Below the pieces are notes generated by a model, which did not search any database, was not told the origin of the DNA, and worked only from the letters and a program-made list of their open reading frames with translations. From Apodospora peruviana (Eukaryota > Ascomycota > Sordariomycetes > Sordariales > Lasiosphaeriaceae), in assembly GCA_033439685.1 (NCBI GenBank), contig JAUEDM010000002.1, positions 2,356,001-2,420,000 of the forward strand: 64,000 nucleotides of DNA, in the 5' to 3' direction. A program made the position numbers and the translations under genes. This document shows, piece by piece, positions 12,306-22,802 of this stretch. Numbering within the stretch: position 1 is the stretch's first letter; every line of letters begins with the position of its first letter.

Positions 12306-13080
12306 TTATGAGTCGAAGGGGCTGACAGGTTCAGGTGCAGAGTAGCCACGGGACAACAGATAGGGAGCGAGTCTCCTCTCAACCCTCGAGAACTTTTGAG
12401 ATTGAAATGTCAGTACCAGCACGTTGGCTACATTTCTATTGGTGCTTACAATGCTCTTCTGATGCAGTGGCACAACGCCATTCCTCACCCAGACTCCCCA
12501 GCTGCCCATCATATTGGCAAGCATCATATCGGTGGCCAGCCTGTCGCCCACGACGGCGATCTGGGCAGGGCTAGTGACGCCAGTTTCAGGATGATCACGA
12601 AAATAAGCCATGATTTCGTGTCCACAGCCTGGTTTCTTTACGCCATGGGACAGAACGGTCACGCCGGCTGCTGCTTCGACTTGTGACGCCAGCTTGCCAT
12701 CTTTGTCGTAGCTTCTGGCGCCAGCAGTATTGGAGACAATCAGAAGGCGGCGTCCTGGGTATTTGGCACGCAAAGCTTCAAACCGTTGCTATTTTTTTGT
12801 TCTGTTTAGCTTCTGGGCGTCTGGTGTCTTTGAGAGAAGTGTATCTATCTACCTTGTAGGCCTCATGTACTTGGTTTTGTTCGGGATAGGCAAAGCAATC
12901 ATCTTTATCAAGCACAACGGCCTTGATATAAACCTGTCTGCCCTTTTGGGCGAATGCCTGGTCTAAAGGAAGCGGCAGGTCGTCAAAAGTGGCGACAGTC
13001 GCGTGAGGAAGACATAACGAAGGCTTTGCCAGCAACTTAAAGACGTTGAAGGATGCCGAAAGGTTGAGATTGAGATTCAT
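12306..13080 (-). CDS. GEP4: Mitochondrial phosphatidylglycerophosphatase Gep4
   Basis: Complement join 12306-12392, 12450-12788, 12853-13080; 217 residues. Gep4 is a HAD-superfamily phosphatase on the matrix side of the inner membrane that converts phosphatidylglycerophosphate to phosphatidylglycerol for cardiolipin synthesis. Visible family marks in order are an N-terminal block with PSLCLPHATVATFDDLPLPL, the catalytic loop VVLDKDDCFAYP (first Asp the nucleophile), LLIVSNTAGA, KKPGCGHEI, and the Mg-binding loop GDRLATDMMLANMMGSWGVW. Intron 1 (12789-12852) removes a lineage of stops and joins HEAYK to QRFEALRAKYPG. Intron 2 (12393-12449) is 57 nt, a multiple of three without a stop, so both spliced and retained forms stay in frame; I chose splicing because donor GTAAGC and branch TACTGAC are good and the spliced tail fits the family. 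It is head to head with ORC2, 447 bp between starts. Confidence 0.9.
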
Positions 13081-13527
13081 TTTTCTGTACTTCAGGTAAG
13101 AAATATGAGCTGCACGCGGAAAGAGACGCAGAGTTCAATGTCGAGATGAACCAATTTCAACTTTTGAGTGGCTTGAACCGGATCGGGAAGTCGTTGAAGG
13201 CTTGAAGTCAAAGTTGAAGTTGAAGTTGAGGGAGCTTGGGCCATCACATCCTTGTTGTCCACTGCTGTGACCTCGGAGGCAGCGGCTCAGCCAGACCTGT
13301 CAACCCTGCCGCTTGCGTTCAAACCCGGGGAAGTACCCCGTACCCCGGTACGTAGGTACCTAGGTACCTAGGTAATCAGTCGCGTCCCAACACTGCGGTC
13401 CCACTCGTCGCGGAAAGGATGCGCGTCTGAATTTTGAATACGGAATCCGTACATGCGCCTGGATAGCGCTGCAATGGACTGCACCACCCGCCAAGGGACC
13501 GCCAACACCAAAGTGAAATAATCCGAA
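13081..13527. promoter_or_regulatory. Shared upstream region GEP4/ORC2
   Basis: 447 bp between two divergent start codons, so it must contain both core promoters. Its ORC2-proximal part holds a perfect interleaved palindrome repeat, TAGGTACCTAGGTACCTA, at 13353-13370. Confidence 0.6.
13353..13370. repeat. TAGGTACC palindromic tandem repeat
   Basis: Just over two copies of an 8-bp unit (TAGGTACC), each step palindromic. Copies and half-copies recur through intergenic parts of the window. Confidence 0.85.
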
Positions 13528-15378
13528 ATGCCGCGCAGAAAAGCAGCAGACGACCAGCCAGGCGAGGGCTCAGCCCGAAAAAAACAGAAGCGCTCAATAC
13601 CCGTCGACCCCTATCAAGTGCCAGAAGACGAAGAAGACCCCGTCCCCCCGAAGAAGCGGATCAGAACAAGTCTACGGCAGCAACAGTTCGACGACGCACC
13701 TGCTTTCCCGTCAGCGGAAGACGAAATCCAAGCAGATGACCAGCAAGTCGAGCCCACACCGACCAAGAAGCGACGCGGCCGGCCGCCGAAAAACAGCACA
13801 AGCATCGCAGGAACCCCCAATGGAAAAGTGTCTACGCCAGCTGCCTTGCGCCAGAAGGCAACAACCGAGACGCCGGTGAGATTCAAGGGTCTCGACACGC
13901 CTAGCAGACGGAACAATGCCGACAGGTCAGCCCGCCGAAAGAGCGCCAGAGCCTTGATCGACCGCGTCGTAGGAGGCGCCATCAGTGACGACGACGAGGG
14001 CGAGGAAGAGGACATCGTCAGAGAAATATACGAATCCAGCGACGATGGCGAGGGAGGAGCCTCCCAGCAAGAAGATCAAGAGGGTGCCGCCGGCGCCGAT
14101 GACACGGAAGGAGAGGGGGCACCTGTGGCAGCAGCAGCAACAGCAGCAGCCACCCCTTCCAAGAGACGGGGTCGTCCGCCGGGCTCAGTGAACCGCAAGC
14201 GCTCGCCCACCCCGCCACCCCGGGATCTACCTCCTTACGAACAATACTTCTACCAGAATAAACCCGGCCAGACCAAAACATCCAACAACAGCCTGACCTC
14301 CCTCAACCTCCTAACCCACGAGGAATACTTTAGCTTGCTGCGGCAGGTAAAAGACCCCCACGCCGCCGACGTCGACTTCCTCCAGTCCCTCCAGGCCGAG
14401 TCCTTTCCGCAATGGGCCTTTGAGCTCTCGCAGGGCTTCAGCCCCTGTCTGTACGGCTACGGGTCGAAACGACGTCTCGTCCACCAGTTCGCCACCTACT
14501 TGTCTACTCAACCAGCCAACAAGAAGAGCATCGTAATCATAAACGGCTACGTCCGAACAACGTCCATCAGGGAGATCCTCTCCACCATAGGCAGCGCCAT
14601 CAACCCTTCCCACAAAATCGCCTCAGGAAACCCCGTGGCCATGGTTCAGAACCTCTTCTCACTACTACTCCCCTCATTAGACAACACCACCCCTCACCTA
14701 ATCCTGATGATCAACTCCATCGATGCGCCCCCTCTTAGGAGGACAGCAACACAATCGATCCTCGCGCAGCTGGCCGCCCACCCAAAAATCAGCCTCGTCT
14801 GCTCCGCCGACACGCCCGACTTCCACCTCTTCTGGGACAGCGGCTTACGCTCATCCTTCAATTTCTGTTTTCATGACTGCACTACTTTTGCTCCCTTTGC
14901 GCCTGCCGAGATCGATGTTGTTGATGAAGTCCACGAGCTGCTCGGCCGCATGGCGAGACGCGTAGGCGGCAAGGAAGGGGTAACGTTTGTGCTGCGCAGT
15001 TTACCCGAAAACGCAAAGAGTCTGTTTAGGCTGCTCGTCGGTGAGGTTTTGGTTGTCATGGATGAGGGTGGTGGCGGTGGGACAGTTGGAGACAGAGGTC
15101 CCGGGATCGAATATCGGATCTTATACAACAAGGCCGTCGAGGAATTTATCTGTAGTTCCGAGATGGCATTTCGGACGCTTTTGAAGGAGTGAGTTTTCCC
15201 CTTTCCCGAGTGATCTATCGCATTTGGTTTCTAGTTTGTGCTGATTGTTTGTCACAAAATTAGGTTCCACGACCATCAAATCATTGAGAGCTACAAGGAT
15301 TCGATAGGAACCGAGTTGTTGAGTCTGCCGTTCAGGAAGAATGAGCTTGAAGCTATCTTGGAGGACTTGATGTCTTGA
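13528..15378 (+). CDS. ORC2: Origin recognition complex subunit 2
   Basis: Join 13528-15188, 15264-15378; 591 residues. Orc2 is a core subunit of the six-protein complex that marks replication origins. The C-terminal half carries the family core, including HEEYFSLLRQVKDPH, LSQGFSPCLYGYGSKRRLV, KSIVIINGYVRTTSIREIL and the winged-helix end. The last exon supplies FHDHQIIESYKDSIGTELL to the stop. The intron (15189-15263) splits a Glu codon (GA, then G). The N-terminal 230 residues are disordered and carry two AT-hook motifs, KKRRGRPPK at about 80-88 and SKRRGRPPG at about 211-219, separated by an acidic stretch. Such hooks bind the minor groove of AT-rich DNA and suggest direct origin binding. 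It is convergent with DED1 and divergent from GEP4. Identity is secure. Confidence 0.95.
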
Positions 15379-17219
15379 CCTTCCTCCTCTTTGTTTCAAT
15401 GAACGAGGCGGACATGGGGAATATTCCGAAGCATTTGTCTTTCTTTCCTACGCCTGTGAGCTAGGTACCTACATAAATCTAGAAAGAGAACCAGCCCGGC
15501 CGGTCTTCTCTACAGTATACGGAGTTTGAGAGGCATTTACATACATACGTTTAAGATAGGTATGTATCATTGGCACAGGAGGCGGCGTTTGGACAGAAAA
15601 TAAAGTTTATGGAGTTATCGGAGACCGACGCCTCCTAGGTAGATACGGTAGCTAGATACTGCCTCCAGTTGTTATAAATACCTCGGTCATCACGACAGAT
15701 ATGTTTCAAAAGGGTCCCATGGACGCATAAGCTTTTCCTATGTGAATTTATGAGCGGTTGGTTGGTTTAAACTAGGTTGAGACCTTGACCCAATCCTGAG
15801 CAACAACAGACTGTATCAGGTTCGTCCAATACCTAACCTAAGGTACATACATACCTTATCAACCAGTGCTTCCTCTTAAAACATTCTGGCATATCATCCG
15901 ATACTCATTGCATACGGGAGGCATTGCACTTAGCACATAGCGAGATAACACTCGGAAACAAGTGACTGTTAATGAGGACGTCATATCATACCATGTTAAG
16001 TCTCGGTCATCGGTGAACGATTACGAACAACGCCTTTTGAAAGCAACTATAGCATTGATTGTGCGATATTTTTGTTTTATCTCGGAACTTCTCAGTTTCA
16101 CGACTGATGTCTCTCCTACCACAGGATGGTTTCTCAGCGGCAAGCTTCAAGGGATTGCCTGAAGTGAGAAAAGAACAGAAGAAGAAAATCCAGCATTGAA
16201 AAGCCGTCCGCACTCTCCACCACACCAAACAGTGCAGTCGACCTTTTTGTGCGCCGTTCCTGCGAAAGAAACCAAGACCCTTCCTTGTGAGCGCTCCACG
16301 AGAAACTCGCTCAGGACGAAACCTATTAACACCCATGCGTGGTGTTCTGTTTGTTCATCCCTTTGCTCTCGCAGGCCGCCCAATTTTGGTCTCTTTCCTT
16401 TTTCCCCTCCCGTGTCATTGCAATAAAAATGAGAGCCGGCAATAAGCATTATCAATCGCCCCCTTTCCCGTCACTGCGTTCTTCTTTTCTTCGAAAGAAG
16501 GGGTATCATGCTGATGCTCCATCGTAGCCTGCTCTCGCTTTCCATACGCGCTGCCCGAAAAAAATACCAGTCTATCTTTCAAAGTTCTCTCTATGAGTAT
16601 GTCCCCCATCTGATCCGTGGGTGAGACTGCCTGGTCAGAGATGTCGTTGCTTGCTGAAAACCTTTGACCAGAGAACCGAGAAAATCCACTTTTGTCTATG
16701 AAATGTTGTAATGTGCAGGCGAAAACAGAAAGATGAATACGTAAAAATAAAAATAAAAGGTATAGCGGCGTGCCTGCTCCCTTTCTCTATTATCTTCTGA
16801 AAGACGAAAAGCTTTCTGAACGTGAGGTAAAGCAGAAACGTGACGGTCGTTAAGAGGCTGATGGAGATCTAGTGTTAAGATCAAACCAGCCGCAGCTGCA
16901 AACCATGCGTGTAAGACGCACGCGCTCGCAGTGTTTGTTGACGAAGTCCCACTTTCGTGATCTAAGGGTATCAAGTCGTTCGGGTGTCGTTGTTTCAGAA
17001 GAACAAAACCCGATCTATCGTCAAAGCCCGAATAGTGAACCTTTAGAGCACAGATCCTGCCACACCCTTCAAGAGATGCTCGCCGCTGTAAGAAATTCCG
17101 AACGTTGAAATCAAAAGCCGAATGATGCATGGCGAACAGCCAAACGCGTGACGCCGAAACGAAAGGATGACCGAGAAAGTGAATGGGCTTCCAACCCACG
17201 CTCGAGGTGACCGATGTGG
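15379..17219. other. Convergent intergenic region, no gene seen
   Basis: Between the 3' ends of ORC2 and DED1. TAGGTACCTA occurs at 15462-15471, with related CCTAGGTA and ACCTAACCTAAGGTA motifs near 15636 and 15832. Part is probably long 3' UTR of both genes. The reverse frame 16696-17229 and smaller frames show no family likeness. Confidence 0.6.
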
Positions 17220-19486
17220 TTACCACCAAGACTGGCCACCGGCACCGCCGGGGTTGCCGTAGCCACCACCACCGCCGTAGCCGCCGCTGCCACCGCCGCT
17301 GTAACCACCACCGCCACCACCGTAGCCCGAGCTGGGAGGGGCGCCGCCATATCCTCCGCCGCCGAAGCCGGAGCCCTGAGGAGGACCGCCAAATCCGCCT
17401 CCGCCACCAAATCCACCACCGCTAGCACCGCCGTATTTGCGGAAATCAGTCTGGGCGGTGCGACCACGGCCACGGCCACCACCACCTCTTCCTCCACGGC
17501 TGCTACCGCCGAACGAGGACTCGCGGGCGATAGTCTCAAGAAAACCGGGAACCTCCTGGTTAGCCTCCTTGAGAAGGTCGAGCAACTCCTTCACGATCCC
17601 ACGGTTGCCGCGGTTGAAGAAAGCAGTGGAGAGACCGGTGTTACCCGCACGACCGGTACGACCGATACGGTGCACATAGTCGTCAATGTCGGTGGGAAGA
17701 TCGTAGTTGATAACGTGGGTGACGTTGGGAATATCAAGACCACGTGCCGCGACAGCAGTCGCAACGAGGATAGGGCAGCGGCCGTTGCGGAACATTTCCA
17801 AAGCACGCTCACGCTCACGCTGGGTGCGGTCGCCATGAATGGACGTGGCGGGGAAGTTCTGAGCGATCAGGAAATCGGAGAGGGAATCGGCCATACGCTT
17901 GGTCTCGACGAAGATGAGGGTAAGACCGAGCTTGTCGGGATCTCCCTCGCCCTGGGTGTGAAGGATATCAAGCAGGACGGAGCGCTTGTCGGCATCCTCA
18001 ACATACTCGACCTTCTGGGTGATGTTCTCCGATGTCGAACCAACACGGCCGACGGAAAGGAAAACGTAGTCCTTCAAGAAATCGCGAGCGAGCATCTGGA
18101 TGTCGCGGGGGAAAGTGGCTGAAAACATGAGAGTCTGGCGGTTCTCTACCCGAGGCATGTCCTCACCCTCGACAATGCGGCGAATCTGGGGTTCGAAACC
18201 CATGTCAAGCATGCGATCAGCCTCGTCAAGGACAAGATACTTAATGTTGCAGAGAGAGATGCGGCCACGCTCCATGAGATCGACCAATCTACCAGGAGTA
18301 GCCACGAGCAGATCGCACCCGCGCTCAATCTGGCGGAGCTGGGAACCGATATCAGCACCACCATACACGACGCAAGGGCGCACCCACGAGCGGTAGGCGA
18401 ACTTGCGGGACTCCTCGTAAATCTGCGACACGAGTTCACGAGTAGGAGCAAGGACCAAAGAGGTGGGGTAAGCCTTGCGCTGCCGGCCAAAGTTGCCGGC
18501 CGCGCTGGCCGGAGCGGGCGAGGGGCCGTTGATGAACGCCTGGGAAAGAATAGGGAAAAGGAAACCACCAGTCTTGCCCGAACCAGTCTGAGCACAAGCC
18601 ATGAGATCACGGCCACCCATGACAATAGGAATCGAGTACTTCTGGACAGGGGTAGGAACATCGTAACGGGCAAGCGCGATGTTCTGGATCAGGTGGTCGT
18701 CCAGGGGCGGGTTGCTGAAGGTCAGGATTGGCTCCGGGACATCGTGTCCAGAAGCTTCGACGGGGATGTCGTCGTACTTCTCGAAATTGATTCCCGTGTG
18801 TTGCTTGGATGGATCAGTAGGGGTTCCGAAGAGCTCACGCTCGACGCGCGGGTTCGCGGGACCAGCAATGTGCTTTCCGTCGCGCCATGTGCCGTCGCCG
18901 GAGCCGCGAGCGTATCCACCGCCCCCGCCGCCGCCTCCGCCTCCGCTAGCATTGCCGCCAGCATTAGGACCCCGGTACGCATTGGGGTTGAATCCGGCAG
19001 AACCGCCGCCACCCTGATATCCGCCTCGGTTTCCGCCCCAACCGCCTTGCTGGGGGGGTCCTTCGAAGCCAGGACCGCCGGGAACGGGTCCGGCAGCGGC
19101 ACCAGGAGCAGGCCAGTTGTTGTTGGCGCGAGCGTCGAAAGTGCCGTTGTTTCTGTTCCAAGAATCGAAGTTAGCTGTTGCTCTATAATACGCCGCCTAC
19201 TGAATTCCATCCAAGGGCGCGTCGAGCGAGCCTGGAAGACGAAATATCGGCGCTTTGATTGAGGAGATTCTTCCACTTACCCTGCCCAAGCACTGTTGTT
19301 CAGGCCACCATTCGCAGCGGGACCATTCGCAGCGGGAGCCGGGGGCGCGGTGTTAGCGGGGCCCATTTTGCCTCGCATGTGAGGGGGGATGTAGGAACGG
19401 GGACCATTCTGGCCGCCCATCTGAGCGCCCTGGGGGGCCGAGTCAAGTGCCAGGTTACCCATTCCGCTGCTGAGTTGATCTGCCAT
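17220..19486 (-). CDS. DED1: DEAD-box RNA helicase Ded1/DDX3
   Basis: Complement join 17220-19182, 19281-19486; 722 residues. This cytoplasmic ATP-dependent RNA helicase unwinds mRNA leaders during translation initiation. Helicase motifs are intact and ordered: AQTGSGKT (Walker A), PTRELVSQ, TPGRLVD, DEAD in VLDEADRMLDMGFEPQ, SAT in MFSATFPRD, ARGLDIP, and HRIGRTGRAG. The N-terminus has SYIPPHMRGK, the eIF4E-binding-like block seen in Ded1, then Gly/Asn-rich sequence. The C-terminus is RGG/GYGG-rich and ends QSWW, as in yeast and human orthologues. The intron (19183-19280, 98 nt) was placed at acceptor TATAG because other AGs nearby cause stops. MADQ at 19486 is the first ATG; the in-frame upstream extension lacks one. 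The long sequence upstream may be its 5' leader. Confidence 0.95.
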
Positions 19487-21529
19487 GATTGCGATTGGAG
19501 ATGGATCAATGTAGAATGGTGTTTTCGAGTGATTGATCGTGGAGAAAGAGTGGTGAGACTGTCGCAATTGACTGTGCGATGTTTTTTGAAGTTGCTCTCG
19601 AAAAGAACGCGGTGTTCAAATGAGAGTGAAGGGGACGGCGAGACAAGTCGAAAAGACGAGTCGACAGGCCGAAGAATCTAAAGTTTGAGAGAAAGAAGGC
19701 GAACCGAAGCAGCAGACCAAATGAAAGCCGAAAATGATGCCTTCCAGTCTCCTCTTTGCGTTCTATTGGTATTATGCGGGCGCGCTCCTTTTTGCACGAA
19801 ATTAAAGGAAGAAAAAGTCTTCTGGGATCCTTCCGAAGAACTTGCAAACGAGTCTTCAAAAAGGAAAAAAGAAAGACAAAGTCTAAGGGAAAACGCGATG
19901 TTGATTTTGGGGGTTGGATTAAGAAATCCTGGTTTGCGGTGAGAAAGGGGAAGAGATTTTTTTTTTCTCGAAGGAGAGGACAGGAGGGACCCAAGAAAGA
20001 AAAAGAGTTTTGGGACGTGTGTCGGATCCACTAAAGCGGTTTAGGTAAGGTCGGACCTGAGGAGTCTGTGTGCACCAGTGCGGCACACCCCTGCGACTGC
20101 CAGTCTCCAGCAAAGTGGTCCTCCAGATCTTTCCATGTTTGGTCGAGGCTGTGGCCACCCTCTCTTCTTCCACTGAATTTTGCTGTTGCAACTGCTGCGT
20201 TTGCTTGTTAAGCAAGAAAATCAATCCAATGTGGGAGACTAAGGTACGCCTAACAACACTACTGGTCTTGCATAACGGCCAAAAACAAAAAAGGGTTTCC
20301 TTAGTCTTGCCCTTCCATGTGCCTTCCTGAGCCGCGACTTGCGCTGCTGTGGCAAATGTCTGCACAAGGCGGCGATGGGTGCAGTGGGAGGGGGGCTGGT
20401 TGTCCGTCGATGTCTATCAATGGAATCCCTTCCCACTGCGTCTCGTCATCAGTCCGAACACGCACTACACACGAACAGGAGCCAGGGGGGCAAAAGTCTG
20501 TTTCCTAGCTGCTGCAGTAGCCTCTTGAAAATGTACGGCTATTTCGGGGCCCTCTTACGGGATCTGTGTGAGTTCGAGTCAAGAAGTCCCTCAGGGTCTC
20601 TCTAGACGGGAACCCGGTTTGCCTCCATTTCCACTGGTGGGCATCAAAGGCATCTTCTAGTCCCGTTTCTCTTTCCCGTCACCGTTGACTCACCTGTTCT
20701 AGACTTAGTACCCAGGCACCCAGTCACTCCAGGCTACCCAGAATGTATTCCACATATGGAAGATTAGATGGCCATAATAGATGACAAAAGCACAGATAGC
20801 TATCGCCTATCACATCCACAAACACCACACGACGGATACTACGGCCTCACCGCCTCAATTTTCTTGATTGGCACAAAGATTATGCAGACTGCCGTCGCCC
20901 ATCGGCTGCAGCTGTGTGTAAATCAGTGGTGACCATCGGATTGGCGCTTCGCCCAACTCATCGCCCTAATGCAGACCTGGACCGGAGGACCTTTTTGGAT
21001 ACCCCCAAAATTCCCAACAGTGACAGTGCATGTGCAGTTCGAAGCGACCGCCTGCATGTCGTCGTGTGATGAAGAAGCAATAACATCTTCTCGCCGGCTT
21101 CCTCATTGGCTGGTTGGCGTCTTCCTCCCAAGCAGTCACGGCAAAAAGAGGTGTGCAGTCCTCACCCAACGGGCCCAGAGAGCAAAGGGATATTATACTG
21201 TATCAACTTTAAAAAGCAGGCTCAGAAAACCCTCGGTCACCACGGCTGATGGGAAATCAAATTGCTGGACTGTTTCTAGTGATGTGATGCAGTATGATCG
21301 CCCAACTTCAAGAGCTACTACACCCGGAAAGCTCCCTTTCTGAAACTGATGCTTAAGGGGGGTCGTTCTCGGACAACTGTTGCCCATGTCAGTCTTCCCC
21401 AACAACAACCTGCACGACATATGGGTCCCCTTAATGGCCTATTCATTGATCTCATTCATAAACCTTGTTTGGGTATTATTCTACACAGTCTCCACGCGAG
21501 ACTCTCCGTCAGCAGCACTCTCCCTGCCC
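19487..21529. other. Gene-free region, DED1 leader and PRE1 3' flank
   Basis: About 2 kb without a supportable coding frame. The part next to DED1 is pyrimidine-rich on the reverse strand, as in strong fungal promoters and leaders. Open frames here are short or overlapping on both strands. I see no RNA gene. Confidence 0.6.
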
Positions 21530-22338
21530 TCAAGCACTCTTGACCACCTTGTCGTCGTTGAACTCGATGTCCACAATCCCGTCCTTGGTCACTGCCTTGA
21601 CAGTCATTCCCTTGAAATCAACCGGCAATCTCCTCTTGAGCTCATCCGTGCACAATGTGAGGAGCTTGATACCCTGTCCAAGGGTGATGTCTGGGTGGTG
21701 GTGTTTGTCGAGAATAGAGAGGCAGTAGTATCTGAGGGGGGCGAGCATCAGCAACCGAAATAATTCTTCCCGCCGGCATTATGCGACGGGAGTAAGAAAG
21801 AGAACATACTGTGCGTAGCCATGGGCTGCGTAGGGCAACGGGGCCAGCGCCGCGAGATAGTCGAGCCAGTACAGACTCGGCTTGTGAGTGATGGGATCCA
21901 CGCCCCCGAGGAGCAGGTTCACATTGTAGGGCTTGCGCGACCGCAGGCTAGTGGCCAGCTCTCCTCGAACAAAATTGGCAAGGGCGGACGGCGAGAGATC
22001 GGACTCATTGCGCATCGAATAGAGCTGGGCGTTCGCTTGGATGTACTCGGCGAACTGCACTATGTGACTTCTTAGCTTTCTCCAGTGATCGATCGTTCTG
22101 TCCGATGTGGAGCTGTACCTGTATCGCCAGCCTCTCCCGAGTAGGCCATCAATGTATGCTTGTTCAGGTGTCTCGTCTTGTCGTCGGAGGCCTTGAGGAT
22201 GGTGGCGCCTCGCATCGCGGCCTTGGACGCCGCGATCAAGGTAAAGTCCTTGCCAGTGATTCCGAGCAAGATCTCCCTGCACGTGCGATTGTCAGTTTCA
22301 TGCCAAGCTCTCGCACAGGTGGACGACATAGCTTACAT
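21530..22338 (-). CDS. PRE1: 20S proteasome beta-4 subunit (Pre1/PSMB2)
   Basis: Complement join 21530-21731, 21810-22059, 22119-22276, 22337-22338; 203 residues. It is a non-catalytic beta-ring subunit of the 20S proteasome. Sequence marks are MEILLGITGKDFTLIAASKA, the core SDDKTRHLNKHTLMAYSGEA, QFAEYIQANAQLYSMRNE, and YWLDYLAALAPLPYAAHGY, then DKHHHPDITLGQGIKLL. As in orthologues there is no cleaved propeptide and no N-terminal catalytic Thr. The start codon is itself interrupted: exon 1 ends with AT at 22337-22338, a 60-nt intron follows (donor GTAAGC, acceptor GTGCAG), and exon 2 supplies the G. All four junctions keep frame and restore the known family sequence. It is head to head with RRP9, 464 bp between start positions. 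Confidence 0.93.
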
Positions 22339-22802
22339 TTTTGCGATGTTGTGGACGAAGTTAGATAGTAGATGAAGATCGGCAAGTGGAAGCTTCAAGT
22401 TGTTAGTTGGCACGGGTCCCAGGTCCCGGTGACGGGACGACTGGAGCTCCAAAGGAAACGCGCACTGGAGCTTCAGCCTGTCAGGGTGCACGGACCGGAC
22501 GCTGGCCAAGCTGAGCAGGGCGCAGGGCCGCAGGCTGCCCCCGATGATCCACCGGCCCAGGTCCATAAAATCTGGCGGCACGGGGCTTCGCTTCTCCGAC
22601 TTTTACTGTACGGATTACGGCGGGGGCTCCAGCTCTAGCGAATCGGAGGCATACTCCACTGAAAGCGTCCAAAAATTTGGAGACCCATATTAATTTTTCT
22701 TTCGATGGGCGGCCAGAAAAGTTCGAGCAACGAGAATAGCTGCATATCGACAAGGCAAAGGACAGCGCCGAGTAACAGCGCAACCCGGCCACAACTACCA
22801 AC
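22339..22802. promoter_or_regulatory. Shared upstream region PRE1/RRP9
   Basis: 464 bp between divergent starts. On the RRP9 side AAAAATTT occurs at 22671-22678, resembling the core of the RRPE element known upstream of yeast ribosome-biogenesis genes; with one short match this is only suggestive. An 82-codon reverse frame at 22333-22581 ends at the split PRE1 start and is probably leader sequence. Confidence 0.4.

Noticed and set aside
16696..17229. 177-codon reverse frame downstream of DED1
   Set aside because: Lies in the expected DED1 3' UTR; no conserved motif and an AT-rich end.
17214..18122. Long plus-strand frame opposite DED1
   Set aside because: Mirror of the helicase codons on the other strand; Thr/Ala/Val bias reflects GC-rich third positions, no family likeness.
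20567..20592. GAGTTCGAGTC resembling a tRNA T-loop
   Set aside because: No matching acceptor stem, anticodon arm or D-loop around it.
22333..22581. 82-codon reverse frame ending at the PRE1 start
   Set aside because: It is in the leader of PRE1, shows no conservation I recognise, and overlaps the RRP9 promoter.
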